Assembly (NCBI GenBank): GCA_030272155.1 | Contig: CP126206.1 | Location: 2,418,001 to 2,482,000 of the forward strand | DNA: 64,000 nt | Reading direction: 5' to 3' | Origin: Tetradesmus obliquus | Taxonomy: Eukaryota; Chlorophyta; Chlorophyceae; Sphaeropleales; Scenedesmaceae | Shown here: positions 45,118-59,136 of the stretch, one piece after another | Layout of the letters: every line of letters begins with the position of its first letter | How positions within the stretch are numbered: the stretch's first letter is position 1 | Position numbers and translations under genes: made by a program | The notes under the pieces: model-generated | Seen by the model: only the letters and a program-made list of their open reading frames with translations | What the model was told of the DNA's origin: nothing | The model's database searches: none

Positions 45118-48100
45118 TCATAAAGGGGTGCCAGGAGACGGCGGCCGTGGTATGTTGCAGGCTCCAGTGGCGCAGTAGCCCCAGCAAGTCATCTGTCCAT
45201 TCTCTTTCCTCACGCTGCAGCAGTTGGTTGTCAGCAAGGTTCAGCGGTCAGTGTGCATCAAGGTGTCATCGTTGTAGCGTGCTCATAATGTCTGATCCAA
45301 TGCATTCCAAGCAGCGTTTGGTGCAAGCCTGGACCGCATGCACACAGCAACTGACTTTGTGGCTAAGCAAGGATGGCAAGCTGTGTGATCCTTGACAATA
45401 ACACAACGAAAATTGTTTCAAAAATGCGGCAATTCAGCAAGCGGATGCTCATCAAGCATGATTGTTGCCGGCAGTTACGTGTATGGCGCCTCCGCCTCCG
45501 CCCAGAGCCCCCACCGCAAGGCTTGCGTGCACGGTAAATCAACAGGCATTGTATGTTTTGTGACCCTTGACAGTAATACACACATTTAACAAATTGACCA
45601 TACAGCGATTGGTTGCTCACCAGACATGATCGTTGCCGGCAGTGACGTGTGTGGCACCACCGCCTCCGCCCGAAGCCCCCACCGCAAGGCTTGCAGGCAC
45701 GGCCATCTGCTGGCCTGGGCCTGTGTCTTTGCCCCAGCATAAGACTTGTGCATCCTTGTTGATGCCACTGCAGCAGCGCACAACACAAGGAGCAGGCATG
45801 ATATGTGGGTTTATAAGGCTTGCAGGCACGGCCTAGGCACAACCGGGCTGACGGTGTCTTTGCCCCAGCAAAAGACCTGTGCATCCTTGTTGATACCACT
45901 GCAGCCATACACAGCACAGGGAGCACACTGTATAGGTGAGATTGAGGGCAGCTCGTTGATGCGAGGGCGCTGTTAGGCTATACTTCTGTTTCAGTTCTGT
46001 GGATCCAACGTGTATGGCAGTGTTTGACAAAACATGCATGCCATGCACACGTGCACATGCACACGCGCCTCAGGGAAGCGTTTCACGTATCAGTGGTAAA
46101 TGATAATGTACATAGCCCCCTGTTGGTCCCAAACATTTCTTGTGTTGTAGGACGAAGCAGCAACAGCCCCAACGATACAGCAGAGAGCGACTGCAAAACA
46201 AACACACGTCGTAGCAGCAGACACGTCCACGCCTCAAAAACCTGACACAAGCAGCTACTGCAGCAGCTGCTGCTGCTGCTGCTGCTGTTGCGTGTTGCTT
46301 GATATGACTTTTGGTGCTTGAAAAATTGAATGAGCTACGCGTGGTGTGTTAAGCTTGCCACCCGCGACTTTTGGTGCTTCAGGTTCAGTGGCAGGTGTAC
46401 CTGTACCTCTCGTTATAGGTAGCTACCGGCAGGTTAAGCATCAGCGAGTTATCTTCATAATCATCACTGTAAACACCACTATAACCCCATGCCTCACCAG
46501 GTGAAGTAGTCTCCTGCTGCAATGTCGCTGACCTTGGTGATGGCAGGCGCGTCGAGCTGGTTGTATGTGTTGCCACCCCAACACAGCACACCGCCGTCGC
46601 CACTCAAAGCACTGCAAGCAACATCAGCCAAAGGAACAGCAGAAACAGGCTGGCAGAGTGATTGCAGGCGTGTGGTCTGGGCGATGGGCTGCCACCAGCA
46701 CAGCACACGTCGTCGCCACTACAAGCGCTGCAAGTAGCATCAATTGCTGCATGCACCAGCAGTAGCAAAAGAGCCGCGTCACGATTTGGAACGTGTGGTT
46801 TCGAGATGACAGCTCACACGAATACTACACGATGCCATTCTGTCTGTCTGGCCGGCGCAAGCTGAAACATCCACTTCACGAATGATACAGTCTTGAAAAG
46901 GCTTTTGCTCCCTTCTTACCATGTGTGGTCAACACCAGCAGTCACTTTGAAGTCAAAGCCGACCTCAGGGGCCTCCCAGCCGGGCGGCACAGTGCACTTG
47001 GCACCGCATGGCTGTGCCGGCATGGCCCCAGCCGTACAAACGATCTCGTATGGGAGGCCGGTGCCCACAACCGCACACATGTGGTTCCTCCCGCAACCAA
47101 TTGCTTTGACTGTGTAGTCAGTTGTGAAGACCGAGCCGTTGCTTGGGATGAAGCCATCCTGCCAGTTGGCTGTGTTGCCCCAGTTGCCCCAGCAGCGCAG
47201 CCGCTGGCCTGCAGGGAACCACAGATTGCAAGCTGTGAGTGAGTGAGCGAGTGAGGGAGTGACTACCCAGACAGCTCTGCAGCTCCTAGGTAAGTGGTGG
47301 CTTAAAGAGGGTGTGTGGCCAGGGCCGGCGCCTCTGGGCTCCACGCCCTCTACCTGTGGTTTTAAGCTATAATTAGCGTTGGATGCTGATTTCGCGCAAG
47401 CTTTGGTTTCTAGGCTTTACATGCAAGTTGCTACCCATGTGTTGCTTTAGCTGCCCCAGCACGACAGCCGCTCGCGCTTGCATGAAACAACCAGGGTTTA
47501 ACAACAGAGTTTAGGTTGGGATTGGTGTTTAGGACGCGTTTAGCGCATAGTGTTGGAATTTAATGTGCCGACGGCACTGCCTTGAAGCTTGCCCCGTTGC
47601 CCTTCTTCTGCGGCAGTGTTGTCTCGGCAGCGCGGCAGCGCGGCAGCGCGCTGCCTACAAGTTATTGCAGTGAAGTACTAAAGCAGCAACTACAAGACGC
47701 CTTAGGACTTCCACATCACTTGATTATATGTAGCAGCGTCGCGCTGCTTCCTGACCGGGCTCACCTGTTGTGATCGCGCACGTGAACACCTCCCCAGCGC
47801 ACATCTGGATGGCCCCATCTGTGCCATCTAGCAGCGCAGCGGGCGGGTCGACCTGGCCGAAGCTGGTGTTGCCAAACTCGCTGGTGCAGACAACGGTGGT
47901 GCCGGAGGGCCCGGGGATTTGCGCGACCTGCAGGGGCCGCATATGTGGGGCATGATGACCTCATGCACTTTTGCCACTGCCATGGAACTGCATGTTCTCA
48001 ATATGCTTGGAAGACATGATGCTCAAAGCAGGCAGCAGCGGCCTACTAAGCGAAAGCAGCAGCCGCGACCGCCTCCAAATCAATGCAGTGGGTACTCACC

Positions 48101-48465
48101 TGGTAGCAGTAATGATATTTGCTGACAGCAAACGCTCCTAGTATGGTTTCAAATGGAGGGGAGGCTGTCACAAAGTCCGGCCGCTGCCCCCAGCACCTGA
48201 GACGCTTGGTGTTGAGCTCCTGTCCACAGGTGTAGCGGTAGCCAGCTGCCAGCTGCTGAACCCTCAGGTTGAGCGTGGGAGGGTCGGTGTAATCAATCAC
48301 AGCAGTAAATCCTGGTTTGATGGCTGCTGATGTGCTGAGGTCTCCTCCCTTATCACCTAGACGGCCTCCGTCTGATATCAGTATTGTGCCGGTTGTACCG
48401 CCGCGACGTGCGATGCCTGCCGCGCGCGTGATGTAGGGGTCAAGCATCGTGCCATTGCCGCCGCC
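45118..48465 (-). CDS. Gene B exons 22-27: RCC1-like repeats (residues 1819-2209)
   Basis: Six exons encode repeats with AAGYRYTCGQ, LRCWGN, VTAGVDHTC, VLCWGGNTYNQL, AAGDYFTC, VLCWGKD and MTCWGYC. Cys codons at exon joins are split TG|T or TG|C. The last exon ends NIPRPPSPGTPL. Split echoes of exon 26 lie on both sides of it at 45464-45533 and 45850-45899. Confidence 0.85.
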
Positions 48466-51400
48466 CTGCACGCAACAGAAGCAAAAACAACAACAGCAGT
48501 AGAAAGTAGTAATGTGCAGGTCACTGTAGTCGGGTGTCTGGCGCCCACCTGAGGACAGGCTGGCGCGTTGTGACATAGTGAGTTACATTGAAAAGAGGCC
48601 ATTGACGTCCGCACTTATCCGGTAAGTCTTGAAGACACTGTGTGGGACTGCCAGACAACGTGCCAGTGGCGCAGCAATTGCGGCATCATGCCGCATCCAG
48701 TGGATGCAGTGGCTAGAGCATTGCAAGCTCAGCTTAGCTTGTAGCAACCGTCTACTGCACTGCATCCTTTGAACCCTGCTTTGAGGAGCCACATAACTGT
48801 CACAGCAACCGGGCCAGTTAGGACAGGGCCGCCCTGCGGCATAAGACTGTCTTCTGCAAGATCAGTAGTTGTGGCGCATTGCAACGGTTGCAGCATATGC
48901 TCCTACTGTTTTTATTGCTACAACTGCATGTTGTTGTTGCTGCTGCTGCTGCTGCCCAGGCCTACATGTGTTGGGGTGACCTGCAATTACAATGCCACCT
49001 TGAAACTTGCTGCCCAGCTGCCACTCTCACCATATTCAATGGGAGGATGGTTGTTGCTGCATTCACGTTTGTCGAACGTACAGGAAAAGACAGCAGGCCA
49101 AACGATCCAAACACCCCGCCATCGATCGCACTGATGTCATCGCAAGCCACCAGCAGGCCCTCATCGGGCGGGATAAAGGTCATGTCTGACACCCGGCAGG
49201 CCCTGCAAGTGCAGTTTCATGAGACACAACAAGCACCGAGTCAGCTCCTTGCCGCACCGCCAAGAGGCAGCAATGCAATAGTATCGAGCGTTGACGCAGC
49301 AGCGGTACGTTCAACTGCAAATCGTCTGCCGCAACCGGTCACCTACTGGAGCGCCACGCACATGTGCTACAGTGTAGCGCAGGCAGCAAGTTGTGCAGCA
49401 GCGACACACCCAAGCACTACAGACGCACCTGCCCGGCGTTGAATAGTCCTTGGCATTGAAGGAGCCGGTGTTTGGATCAGGCGTCAGCACCGACGGGTCG
49501 TGCCACCTGATCTGACCCATCTCAGTGTACGCCACGTACAGCGCAGGCACGGAATTCGCGGCGATATTCGCGGCATCCACTGCCAGGTAGGTGGGTTTAA
49601 AGGTGTTCACGTTGCGATTGTTGTCGCCGCAAAAACCGAACACACCGGGCTCATAATGGTCAACATAGCCATTGCTGCGCGTGTACTTCCGCACACAACC
49701 ATTGCGCGAGTCGCTGATGTAAGCCTGGAAGGTATCCGCGTCCAATGGGTCCGTGTACACAATTTCGATGTCAGTGGGGTTCCAGAGGGTTGCTAATGTC
49801 GCAACTGGAAAAAAGTATATCTGGCAGCCGTAACTCCCTGGCGTATTCTCACAAGGTGAAGTATCGGAGCAGCTGCCCACTGCGTCCACGGGCGGCGGCG
49901 GTGTGTTGCTGCCCGGCGGAGGCAGCTGTATCATCCGCACACAGTTTTGATCTGCAGCGGAAAGCAATATGAGGGTCAGCAGCTGCAGGGTGTTGTACAT
50001 GTGTCTTGATTGAGCAGTCGTCGTCTTGCAACGCACAGTCAGGTGCTCAGCCAGGCTGGCAGTATATGGCAGTTCTTGCTGCATTATCAAGTCATGCTCA
50101 TCCTTGATGAAAAGCTGCACACAATTAGCTGCCACAAAAGCACGAAAGCCGCTGGTAGTGTGCAGCCACACGATGAGTATATAAGCTGCAAGCAGTTTCA
50201 CGCCGGCAGTCGACAGCATACACTTGATTGTGCAGATGTGTTTGTTGACATGAAAGGTGGCGCCAATCGTTGTTTGTTGACATGTACATGTTTGTGCTTG
50301 CTGGTGCAGCAGTATGATTGAGTGAAAAGGGACAAGGAATCTCAGCCAGCTTAAACTACGATATACGGTCATGCAAGAATCCTACTCACCGTGGTCGGTC
50401 ACGTAAATCTTGTTCGTCAATTCATCCAGCGCGATGCCGCGCAACGACCCGGGACTGCTGCCACTGCCGCTGAAGTCGGCAATTACGTCATCGGCTACCA
50501 CATATGGGTTGGCTGACGAGGCATCAACGGCCGGTAGCGTCTGGAATGACAACGTCAGAAGCAGACACATGCTGTCACCGTGTTGTGAAAGGTGCATGCT
50601 TGCAACTGCTAATGAGCAATCCCGTGTTGATTGGATCAGCTGCAGTTGCGCCTGTTGATGTTTCTGCCAGAAATGCAGCATGTGCACCAAAAGGTTGTTC
50701 GTAAGTGTTGCATCAGTCGCACTGTCAAGCTGTTGAAGCGCAAACAACATGCCTCTATACGTGCGCCACAGCCACACCTTCCGCACTGTGTTGTCGAGTG
50801 CCGTGTAGTAGACGGTGCCTGGATCAATGCCCCAGCTGTTTGTGCTCCGTGAAACCAGAGCCACAGGGACCGTAGCAGAGCTCAGCTCACCACGGTATCC
50901 ACGCTTGAACGCTGCGGGCAGCACAACATGAACATGCCTTGTTGATACAATCAGTGCTGCCGAGTTAGTAGCTTTTGCATGACTGGGGAGCCAGTATGCT
51001 CACATCATAGCACTACCAGCTGCATGTGAACTGGTCTGTTGGGTTGCTGCTTAGCTGCTACTGAACCCTGCCTAGACAGTTGCTGCTTCATGAGCTGATC
51101 ATCAAGGCTTGTACATGAACCAGCAGGTGCTGCTTCAACTGCTGCCATGCCCAAGTTGGTAGGCCATTGCAGCAGTTGCTGCATCAGCTGCTAATTAAAC
51201 AGTTGTTGCAAAAGCCGGGCGGCCATGCCCTTACATGCAAGCACTCCTGCATCAGCGGCCGCATCGCAATGACTCACGTACACACTCATTCGGGACCCCA
51301 ATGAACATGTTGCAGAGCCCATTCTCGCCTTGGGCCAAGCTGCAGCTTGACCAGTAGAGCCCGTCATTGAATTCACATGTCAAGCTGCCATTGGCAGGGC

Positions 51401-54400
51401 AAAATCCGCCGTATTCGTAGCAGGTGTTTGGCGGTAGGGTTGCCGCACAGCCTCCGACATCGCAGGCTGCAACAGCAGCAGCGGCAGCAGCGGCAGCAAC
51501 ACAGGGCAGGTATATACCATGTTATACACATACTCACATATGCAGCAGCCGCACTGGTGCATGTGCAGTTGCTGCTTGTGGCTGCCAGCTTCCATGCTGC
51601 GGTAGCTGACAAAGTAGTTTTGTGCAGCTGTTGTGGCCCACGGTGCTGCAACACTGTTTTGTGTGACACACAAAGTAGCTGACCAGTTGTCATAGTCCAA
51701 CCAAGCTGACACAGCATGCCTACTGTATGTTGTGCTGTGTGCAACAACTCACTTGGACCAGCTGGGCTGGGACTGGGGCTAGGGCTGGGGCTGGGGCTGG
51801 GTGGGGTGCTTGGAGGGGGGCTGGGGAGGGCGGGTGGTGTAGTGCAGTTGCCGCTGCGGCAGATGCCCAGCGACCCTGCCTGCCGCCTTCGGCTGGCTGG
51901 TATGGTGCAGCTGCCTCCTTCGTTGATATTGCTGAAGCTGATAGTTGCTGCTGTGGCGTTGCAGTCGGCCCGGCGGCATTCTGTGCTGTTGTATGCAACG
52001 CAGAAGTCTGCGTGACGGAGCAACAAGCGACAGCGGCAGTTATAGCAAGACATGCTAGCAAGAGCATGCACCAGCAGTCATTGTTCTCACACCCTGCATC
52101 ATGCATTCAGTGAACCTGCTGCATACCTCAACATACAATTTGCAGCTGAGCTAATTCATGCAGGGCAACTGTCTATGCTGCCGTGTCAATGCAGCGCAAC
52201 CTAAAGCGTGCGGAAACAAGCGGCACCACTTCATGCACAGCTAGCACGACTACGACCACAACTACACCCGACTCACCCACGCATTTCACAGCGTCTCTGT
52301 TCCACACGTATCCGGTCACACAACCGCATCTGTAGCCAGGAGCAAATGGAGAGGGCTGGCAGCTTCTGTCCACGGCAAATGCGACTTGTCCGCATGGGTT
52401 GGCGGCACATGCGGGGTCTGTGCAGCCGCTGAGCCTGTCACTCCATGCCAGGCCCACTGTGCATTTGCATGCAAAGCCGGTGAAGGAGCCCGGAGCATCG
52501 CTGCAAGCGTCCTGTACTGTGTTGGCGATGATGTTGCAGGGCTTGTTGAAGCATGTATTGGCTGCGCATAGCCAGGCAAGCAGGCGAGCAGGCAAGAAAT
52601 GACAGCTTAGTGACAGAAAGGTGAGCGAGCGTTGCGCTTGAGGCAGAGATTGCATGTCCTGTATGTATCAACAGCTGATGCAGCATCGTGTGCAGAAGAA
52701 CATGATCCAGCCAACTGCCGATTGCTTTTCCAAGATGTAATTGGTGCTCACCAATACAGGCCCCGTTCACCCAGGTGTACCGCGGCTGGCAGGTGCATGT
52801 GAAGGCCAGCTGTTTGGTGCCAGCAGCCCTCCGAGCGGCGGAGCAGCTGCCGTTGACAGCAAACTCAATGCTGCCACATGGGTTGTTGGAGCACACAGTT
52901 GCTGCAGGGCGGGTACAGATGCGGAAAATATCAGCAGGTTGCCACGCAAATGCACTGCATGTTGAGTCATCTGCAACGCATTGTGTGTGCAAAACAGTGT
53001 TGCTGGGTCATCTTCAGCGCTGCTGCATCCTCACAATGCCTAGCATGTCACCCATCATTGTGGCACAGTCAAGGAACCAGCTTTATATGACCAGGGCAGT
53101 AAGCAAGGTTAGTAGCATTTCACGAGAGCACATCACACCATATTCACGGCTGAAGCGCATGCAGGCTTGCCTGAAACTAATTCCTCGGGTGTTGCATCTC
53201 AAAGCCACATAAAAGTGTATACTGCATCATCATGCTTACCTTGCGCATCACAGATTGCCGCGCGGCACGTGCCGTTGGCAATGGTGTTGCCGTTGCATGA
53301 TGTGCCGTCCGGCAGGTTGATGATGGTGCATTCGCCGGTGCGAGGCACACATGTTGCATTCTGGCACGCGTTTGAGGCGGCGCATGGCGTCTGTCGTACG
53401 ACACAGTAGTCTGCGGCAAGAGATATGCAGCCAGCAATGTATGGGTGTGTACATGTTGTCGTCAGCTAGATGCAAACACAGCAGGCAGGGGACGCTGCTC
53501 AGCCGTCTAGTTGCTCTTTAGGCACAGCACCAGCAGCAACGGCAGTAGCAGCAACGTCAATAAAGACAGACACATTGACAAATGCCACATCCCCCTGAAT
53601 GTGATTGCTGAGCGCTTTGATGACAGTGCATGCATCCTTCAGCATCCTTCTTCGCAAGCCATGCCCTCTAGCTCACCTACTGCATTCAGGATGTTACCAT
53701 TGGAGTCTGCCCTTTGCACAGACAGGCCAGGGCCGTACGGTGTCACCAGCAACATGCGTGCCGGCGACGCAAGGATGAGAAACTCCATCTCAAGAGACAG
53801 CAGCGAGCTCTCTGGAAAGCTTGATTTGAACAGCACCGCCTGCGTCTCTGTCACCTTTGGTGCCACTGCCCGAACGGTGCGGTTGCTGCTGGCGCTCGCC
53901 TCAGCCACTACTGCACCCCCGCTGCTGCCGCTGTTGCTTGGGGTGCTGCGCCGTGAGAGGGTTTTGAGCACCGTGGTTTGCACATTGGAGACGAGGTACC
54001 CTGCTGGGAGGCTCAGGGAGTTGCCTACTGATGACCCAAATGAGGTCAGGGCTGCTGTGCTGCTGAGGGGGCTAGGAAAGCTAGCCACTGGGCCCTCCAC
54101 ACGGTAGTAGATGATGTATAGGCCTGCACACGTGACATTGGCAGCAAACAGCAGCAGCAGACAATATAATGTTTCAGTGGGCCAGTGGCAAAACCCTGGC
54201 TGCTTTGTGCACGGTATGGTAAGAGAGGCTCACAGTACCACACGTTAACCAGTTGATCTTGTGCGCGCTTCGACAAGACAAGCGACAAGTTGTGCAGAAC
54301 GTGAACATTGCCGATTTAAGAGACCAACAGCCGCGCATGCAACACTTGACCAGGTACGCCGTATGTGCCAACAAACCAGCAGAAGCTCTGCACTATACAC

Positions 54401-57400
54401 CAGCAGTAGCGGCAGCTGCAGCAGCAGGAACAAAAGTAGAAGCTCTGCTCTGTACTATTGGCGCAACACTCACGTGCACATAAGCCACCAGAGCATGCAC
54501 CCGGGGTTGATGCAGAGTAGTCACATGCTGTGCCATCTGTCTTGTTTTTGGAATTGCAGACGCCGGCAGCAGGCGGGCACAGCGACCCCTCAGGGACCAA
54601 CAACTCCCGGCAGGAGGTTGCGCTGCACAACGCACTCTTACATAAGTCTGCAAAACAGCGCATACAGCAGCAGCATCAACAACGGTAGCAGCAACAGCAG
54701 CATACACAGTAAGTGGTTGCCTTGTCCGTAATGGAGGAACAGGAGTGGGCGCTGGCTATGGCGTTGCATTGCATGCGCACCGCTGCATTGCATGCGCCAC
54801 AACAGCCCCACTTCCCCATTGCCCGTCGAGTTGAGTGGCAACTGCACATGTCAGCAAACAAACCACGCGGTTCCGGCACGCCACCTGCACCACAAATGGA
54901 ACGCCTCCACCTTTGCAGCCGCCGGCATCACGCGGGTAAGTCAGACAACACACATGGGTCGAGTTTGAAAAACACGTGTGCTCAATGCCGCACCTTTGCA
55001 AACGCCAGCAGCGCACATGCTTTCGTATCCCCTCAGCTTGCAGGGAGTGCCGTCATCTTTGCCGTCACATTTGGTGTCGCAGGTGCCTGTCAGTGCGTTG
55101 CAGACTTCACCGGCCTCTGTGTTGCACCGCACGTCGCCGCAGGTGGCAGCACACCTGCACAGCAAGATCAAGTTGGTATCAGCGCATTTGCATGGTTTTG
55201 CAGCAAGCCAGAGCGGCAGCTCAACACAACACATCAATGGCGACCTCTGATGCCTAAGCGATTTCTATGCATGTTTGTCTCCCAAATATTGCAGCCATCC
55301 GCCACAACCATCGCACCTGTCAGTCAGAGTAGCAGCCGGCCTGAAGGCATAAGACTTGAAAACAGCCCCGGTCCGCTGGTCAACTGCGCCAGTGCCTGTA
55401 AAGTTTCCAGCGGTGCCGTCTGCCAGCAGGTCCCGCGCCATTGCAACGCCTGGCGAGGCCCCCGCAGGGAAGCTGCGGGAAAGGTAATTGGTGTAACCGG
55501 CATAACTGATGCTGCCTGTCATGCCCCAGAAGGCCTGAGGGAAGCCCCGCTGTTGTTGTGCTGCATCTGAGCCGCTGTTTACTGCGGAGCGGTCGCTGCT
55601 GAACAACACAATGGTGCGGCCAGGTGCGGTCTTGGGATCGTCACGGTACTTTTCGAACCAGCTTGGCCTCAAAGCGAATCGGCCGTCAGCAGTAAGCACC
55701 ATGCGGCCAGCTTGCCAGTCCAGCTGCACACGTGACAAGCAGAAACATGCACATGCAAGGGTACAACAGTGAAGTAAAACAGCAGTTGGCAACAGAATAA
55801 CGCCCTGCCATGTAAGAAGCAGTAAGGAAGTGAGGGACGCTTGATGGACGAGAGTTGGAAGGCATCAGATGTGCAAGATCAACTGAAATTGTATGTCACT
55901 GCACGTGCATACTCTTCTTCATGATGATGATGATGATGATGATGATGATGTGCATACTCTTCTACCATGAGTAGATGGCATTTCCATGAATACGCAGTTA
56001 TTTTTGAAGCAACAGGCAACTCACATTGTAATCGGTGTTCAGGAAGTCAAGAGAAGCACCACTCATGATGATGGGAGTTTCACCCGCAGAGCTGTCATCC
56101 CCAATGCTGCTGACAACCACAAAGGCGTGCGTTGACCAGCCTTGATAGTCGTCAAGGGATGGTGGGCCCACCGGGCACAGGTTTGGGTCGTTACATTTAA
56201 AAGTGACATTGTAACCTGCTGCTCCAAACAACAACGCAATCTCAGGGGCTTCGTCACCAAAAGCGCAACGGTTCTCCCGCAGGTATGGTGCCAGCACTAA
56301 AACACTGCCACGTGATGTTGAGCACTTCTGAGTTTGCTGCAGCTGCCTCAGAGGGAAGGCTGTGGAACCTGTTTCCAGAACAGAGGAGCCGGCGTTGCTT
56401 CTGCTGCTGCTGCTGCTGCTGCCAATAGTGCTGTGTGGCGGCTGCTGTGGATAATCTGTTGCCGCGACGACATCCGCTTGGTCTTGCTGCAGCAGCAACT
56501 GCTGCACCTGCTCTGTCAAGTTGTTGCTGACACTGCTGCTGTCAGAGGTATGTAAGTCTTCTTGCTGCTGCTGTCCAAGGCTGTACTGCAGCAGGCTGCG
56601 TGACCTCCTGCTGCTGCTGCATGGCTTGCCGTAGTCATCGGTGGCCAGGATCAGGCAGGGGAAGTCCTCCTGGGTGAGGAACTCAATGCGCCTGCAGCAG
56701 GGGGGCAGCAGGTGCAGTGCGGGAACAGTGCAGACCATGTGTTGCAAGACAAGAAAGCGAGCAGGGGAGCAGCAGAGGAAGATCAGGGGCATTGGGGCGC
56801 AGGTAGAAGTGCCAGTTTACGACATTAGCACTGCTAAGCAGCAGCCAAAGCCGCATGGGCAGCAGCGGAAGCAACAACAGCAGAAGCAAAAGCAAGAACA
56901 GTCTTTCAACGGCCATAATTTTCTCCACGCAGCCAACTTCCATGACCACCAGCCTTTACCTCTCAGTGACTTTTCTGACCGTGCCATTCTTGATCTTTGG
57001 AATGATGGATGTGAAGTTGTTGAAGGTCACTGCTGCCGGCGCCACTGTTGCTGCTGCTGCTGTCCCTGCATCACTCAGGCGCCGTCGCTGGCCGCCGCTG
57101 CCAGTTAGCCTTATCAGCAGATCATACATCTGCTGGGTTGCTGCCTCGGGCGTTGCGCCAGCTGCTTGAATCTCGTCCAGCTGCTCCTGTGCTGTGCTGA
57201 CCAGATCGGCGGTGGGGAAGATCTGGATGAACACGTCAAAGTCTGTTGTGATGGCGGTGATGATGACTGTAGGATGGAAGCGGCAGGGCAGCGGCAGGCA
57301 CAGTCTTCAAGCGTCAGCACGTTCCTTGTACGTGTCTAGTGTACATGGCCTTATTTTGGCTGATACCCAGTTCACCCACCTTGCGAGCTGACATCCCTGT

Positions 57401-58102
57401 CCAGCAAGCTTACATAGAAGTTCCTGTACACCGCCTCGTTTGTTTTGGGAAAGTCGACGAAAATGACGTTGGAAAACAGACCGTCGTTGGCATATCTGTC
57501 GTCGTGCACTCGCAGCCCATCATCAAACAGAGTGCCAAGCACATCTCCGATGCCGTCCGTCGTGTTGCCTTTGCGGCCATGTAGCACAACTTGCGTGGAA
57601 CCGTTCAGGCCGGCAGTGCTTGCAAAACGCGCTTTGAAGATGACGGGTTCGGTTTGGCCCTGTGCTGCTGCGTCGATGTTGGCTGTCATGCCTACGCAAA
57701 AGCCGGCCTGGCACCTGCCTGCACATCGGCAGCAGCAGTACGGGTGGCAAGGTCAGGGGTATACACATAACTTTCAGAAACACTGCCATTGACGTCATTT
57801 ATCTCCCGCTGGCTGAACACATGTGTGACGCAACACAGTCCAACACAACACAGGCAATGTCATTTTGTACACAGCTCATCGCTGCTGCAGAGCTTTGCAG
57901 GCGAATCTGCATGCCAGAACCCCACGCCCCTACTCACAGAACGCTCACCTTTCACAGGGCCATCCGTGCAGTTGGTTCCATCAGCCACAGGCGTGTAGCT
58001 GCATTTGCCAGCAGAGCAGCTGCCAGTCTGGCACACCTTGTCATCACACTTTGGGGGCGAGCAAGCCGGTGGTGGCCCTGGCGGTGCTGCAGCAGCAACA
58101 GT

Positions 58103-58160
<58 letters not shown>

Positions 58161-59093
58161 CAGCAGCGCCTGTGACATTTACGAAGAGTATCTTTACTGT
58201 GTTGTGACAACAACGTTAACATTGTGATGGCTTGCAAAACGGTGTACAGTGTGGCATCAGCTATGCCCTCGTTAACCTGGTCAACCTGGGTCAATCTTAG
58301 TCAAATTGGTCAAACATGGTCAAACTTTGTCTAACTTGGTCAGACTTGGTGCATGCTCATGCATAACAGCACGTTAAGAGGAAAGCACCATTTCTTGCTC
58401 ACATGCCGGGATGCCTGTGGTCCTGGTAGCTGCTGCTGCAGCGGTGACACTGACGGCACCCTTGCTGACGGCCCGCAGCCCATTGCAGACGCCAAACGCG
58501 CATCTGTTGGTGTTGATTGTCTTGGCAACACTCGTGAATTTGGGCAGCACCTGCTGTGCATTGCTGCCGGCGTATGCCAACCGCACGCTGAGCTGCAGCG
58601 TGGAACCAGCTGTGGAGCTGGCACCAGGCATCTGCAATGCAAGAAGTGCAGCCGCAGCAAACCCAGCAGGTGATTAGCAGGTGATGAAAATGCTGAATAC
58701 ACACACGCTGAGCTGCAAGGCAGAGCCACTTGTGGAGCTGACACCGGGCACCTGCATTGCAAGCAATGCAGCGGAGAGTAACAGACCATAATGTGTTAAA
58801 GTCAGAAGCAAGACAGCGTTGCAGTTGCTTGTGGCTCTGGGTGTCCTGCAAGCTGCACATTTCCTGCAAGCCCTGCAGGGTTCCTGCAAGCCTGCAAGTG
58901 CCGCAGCATTTCCTGCAAGCCCGCATGGTTTCTGACAGGCAGCAGGCGTTTCAGTGCTTGCAACCGCTGCTTTCCTTGCACGCTCACTCTCACCAGGCAG
59001 AAGTGGCAGAGGATTCAACGGGGCAGCAATGCATGCATCAATGCGTACAGAGTGTGTCAAGACGTTTCAGGTCAGAAAAACAATTTGAGAGCA

Positions 59094-59136
<43 letters not shown>

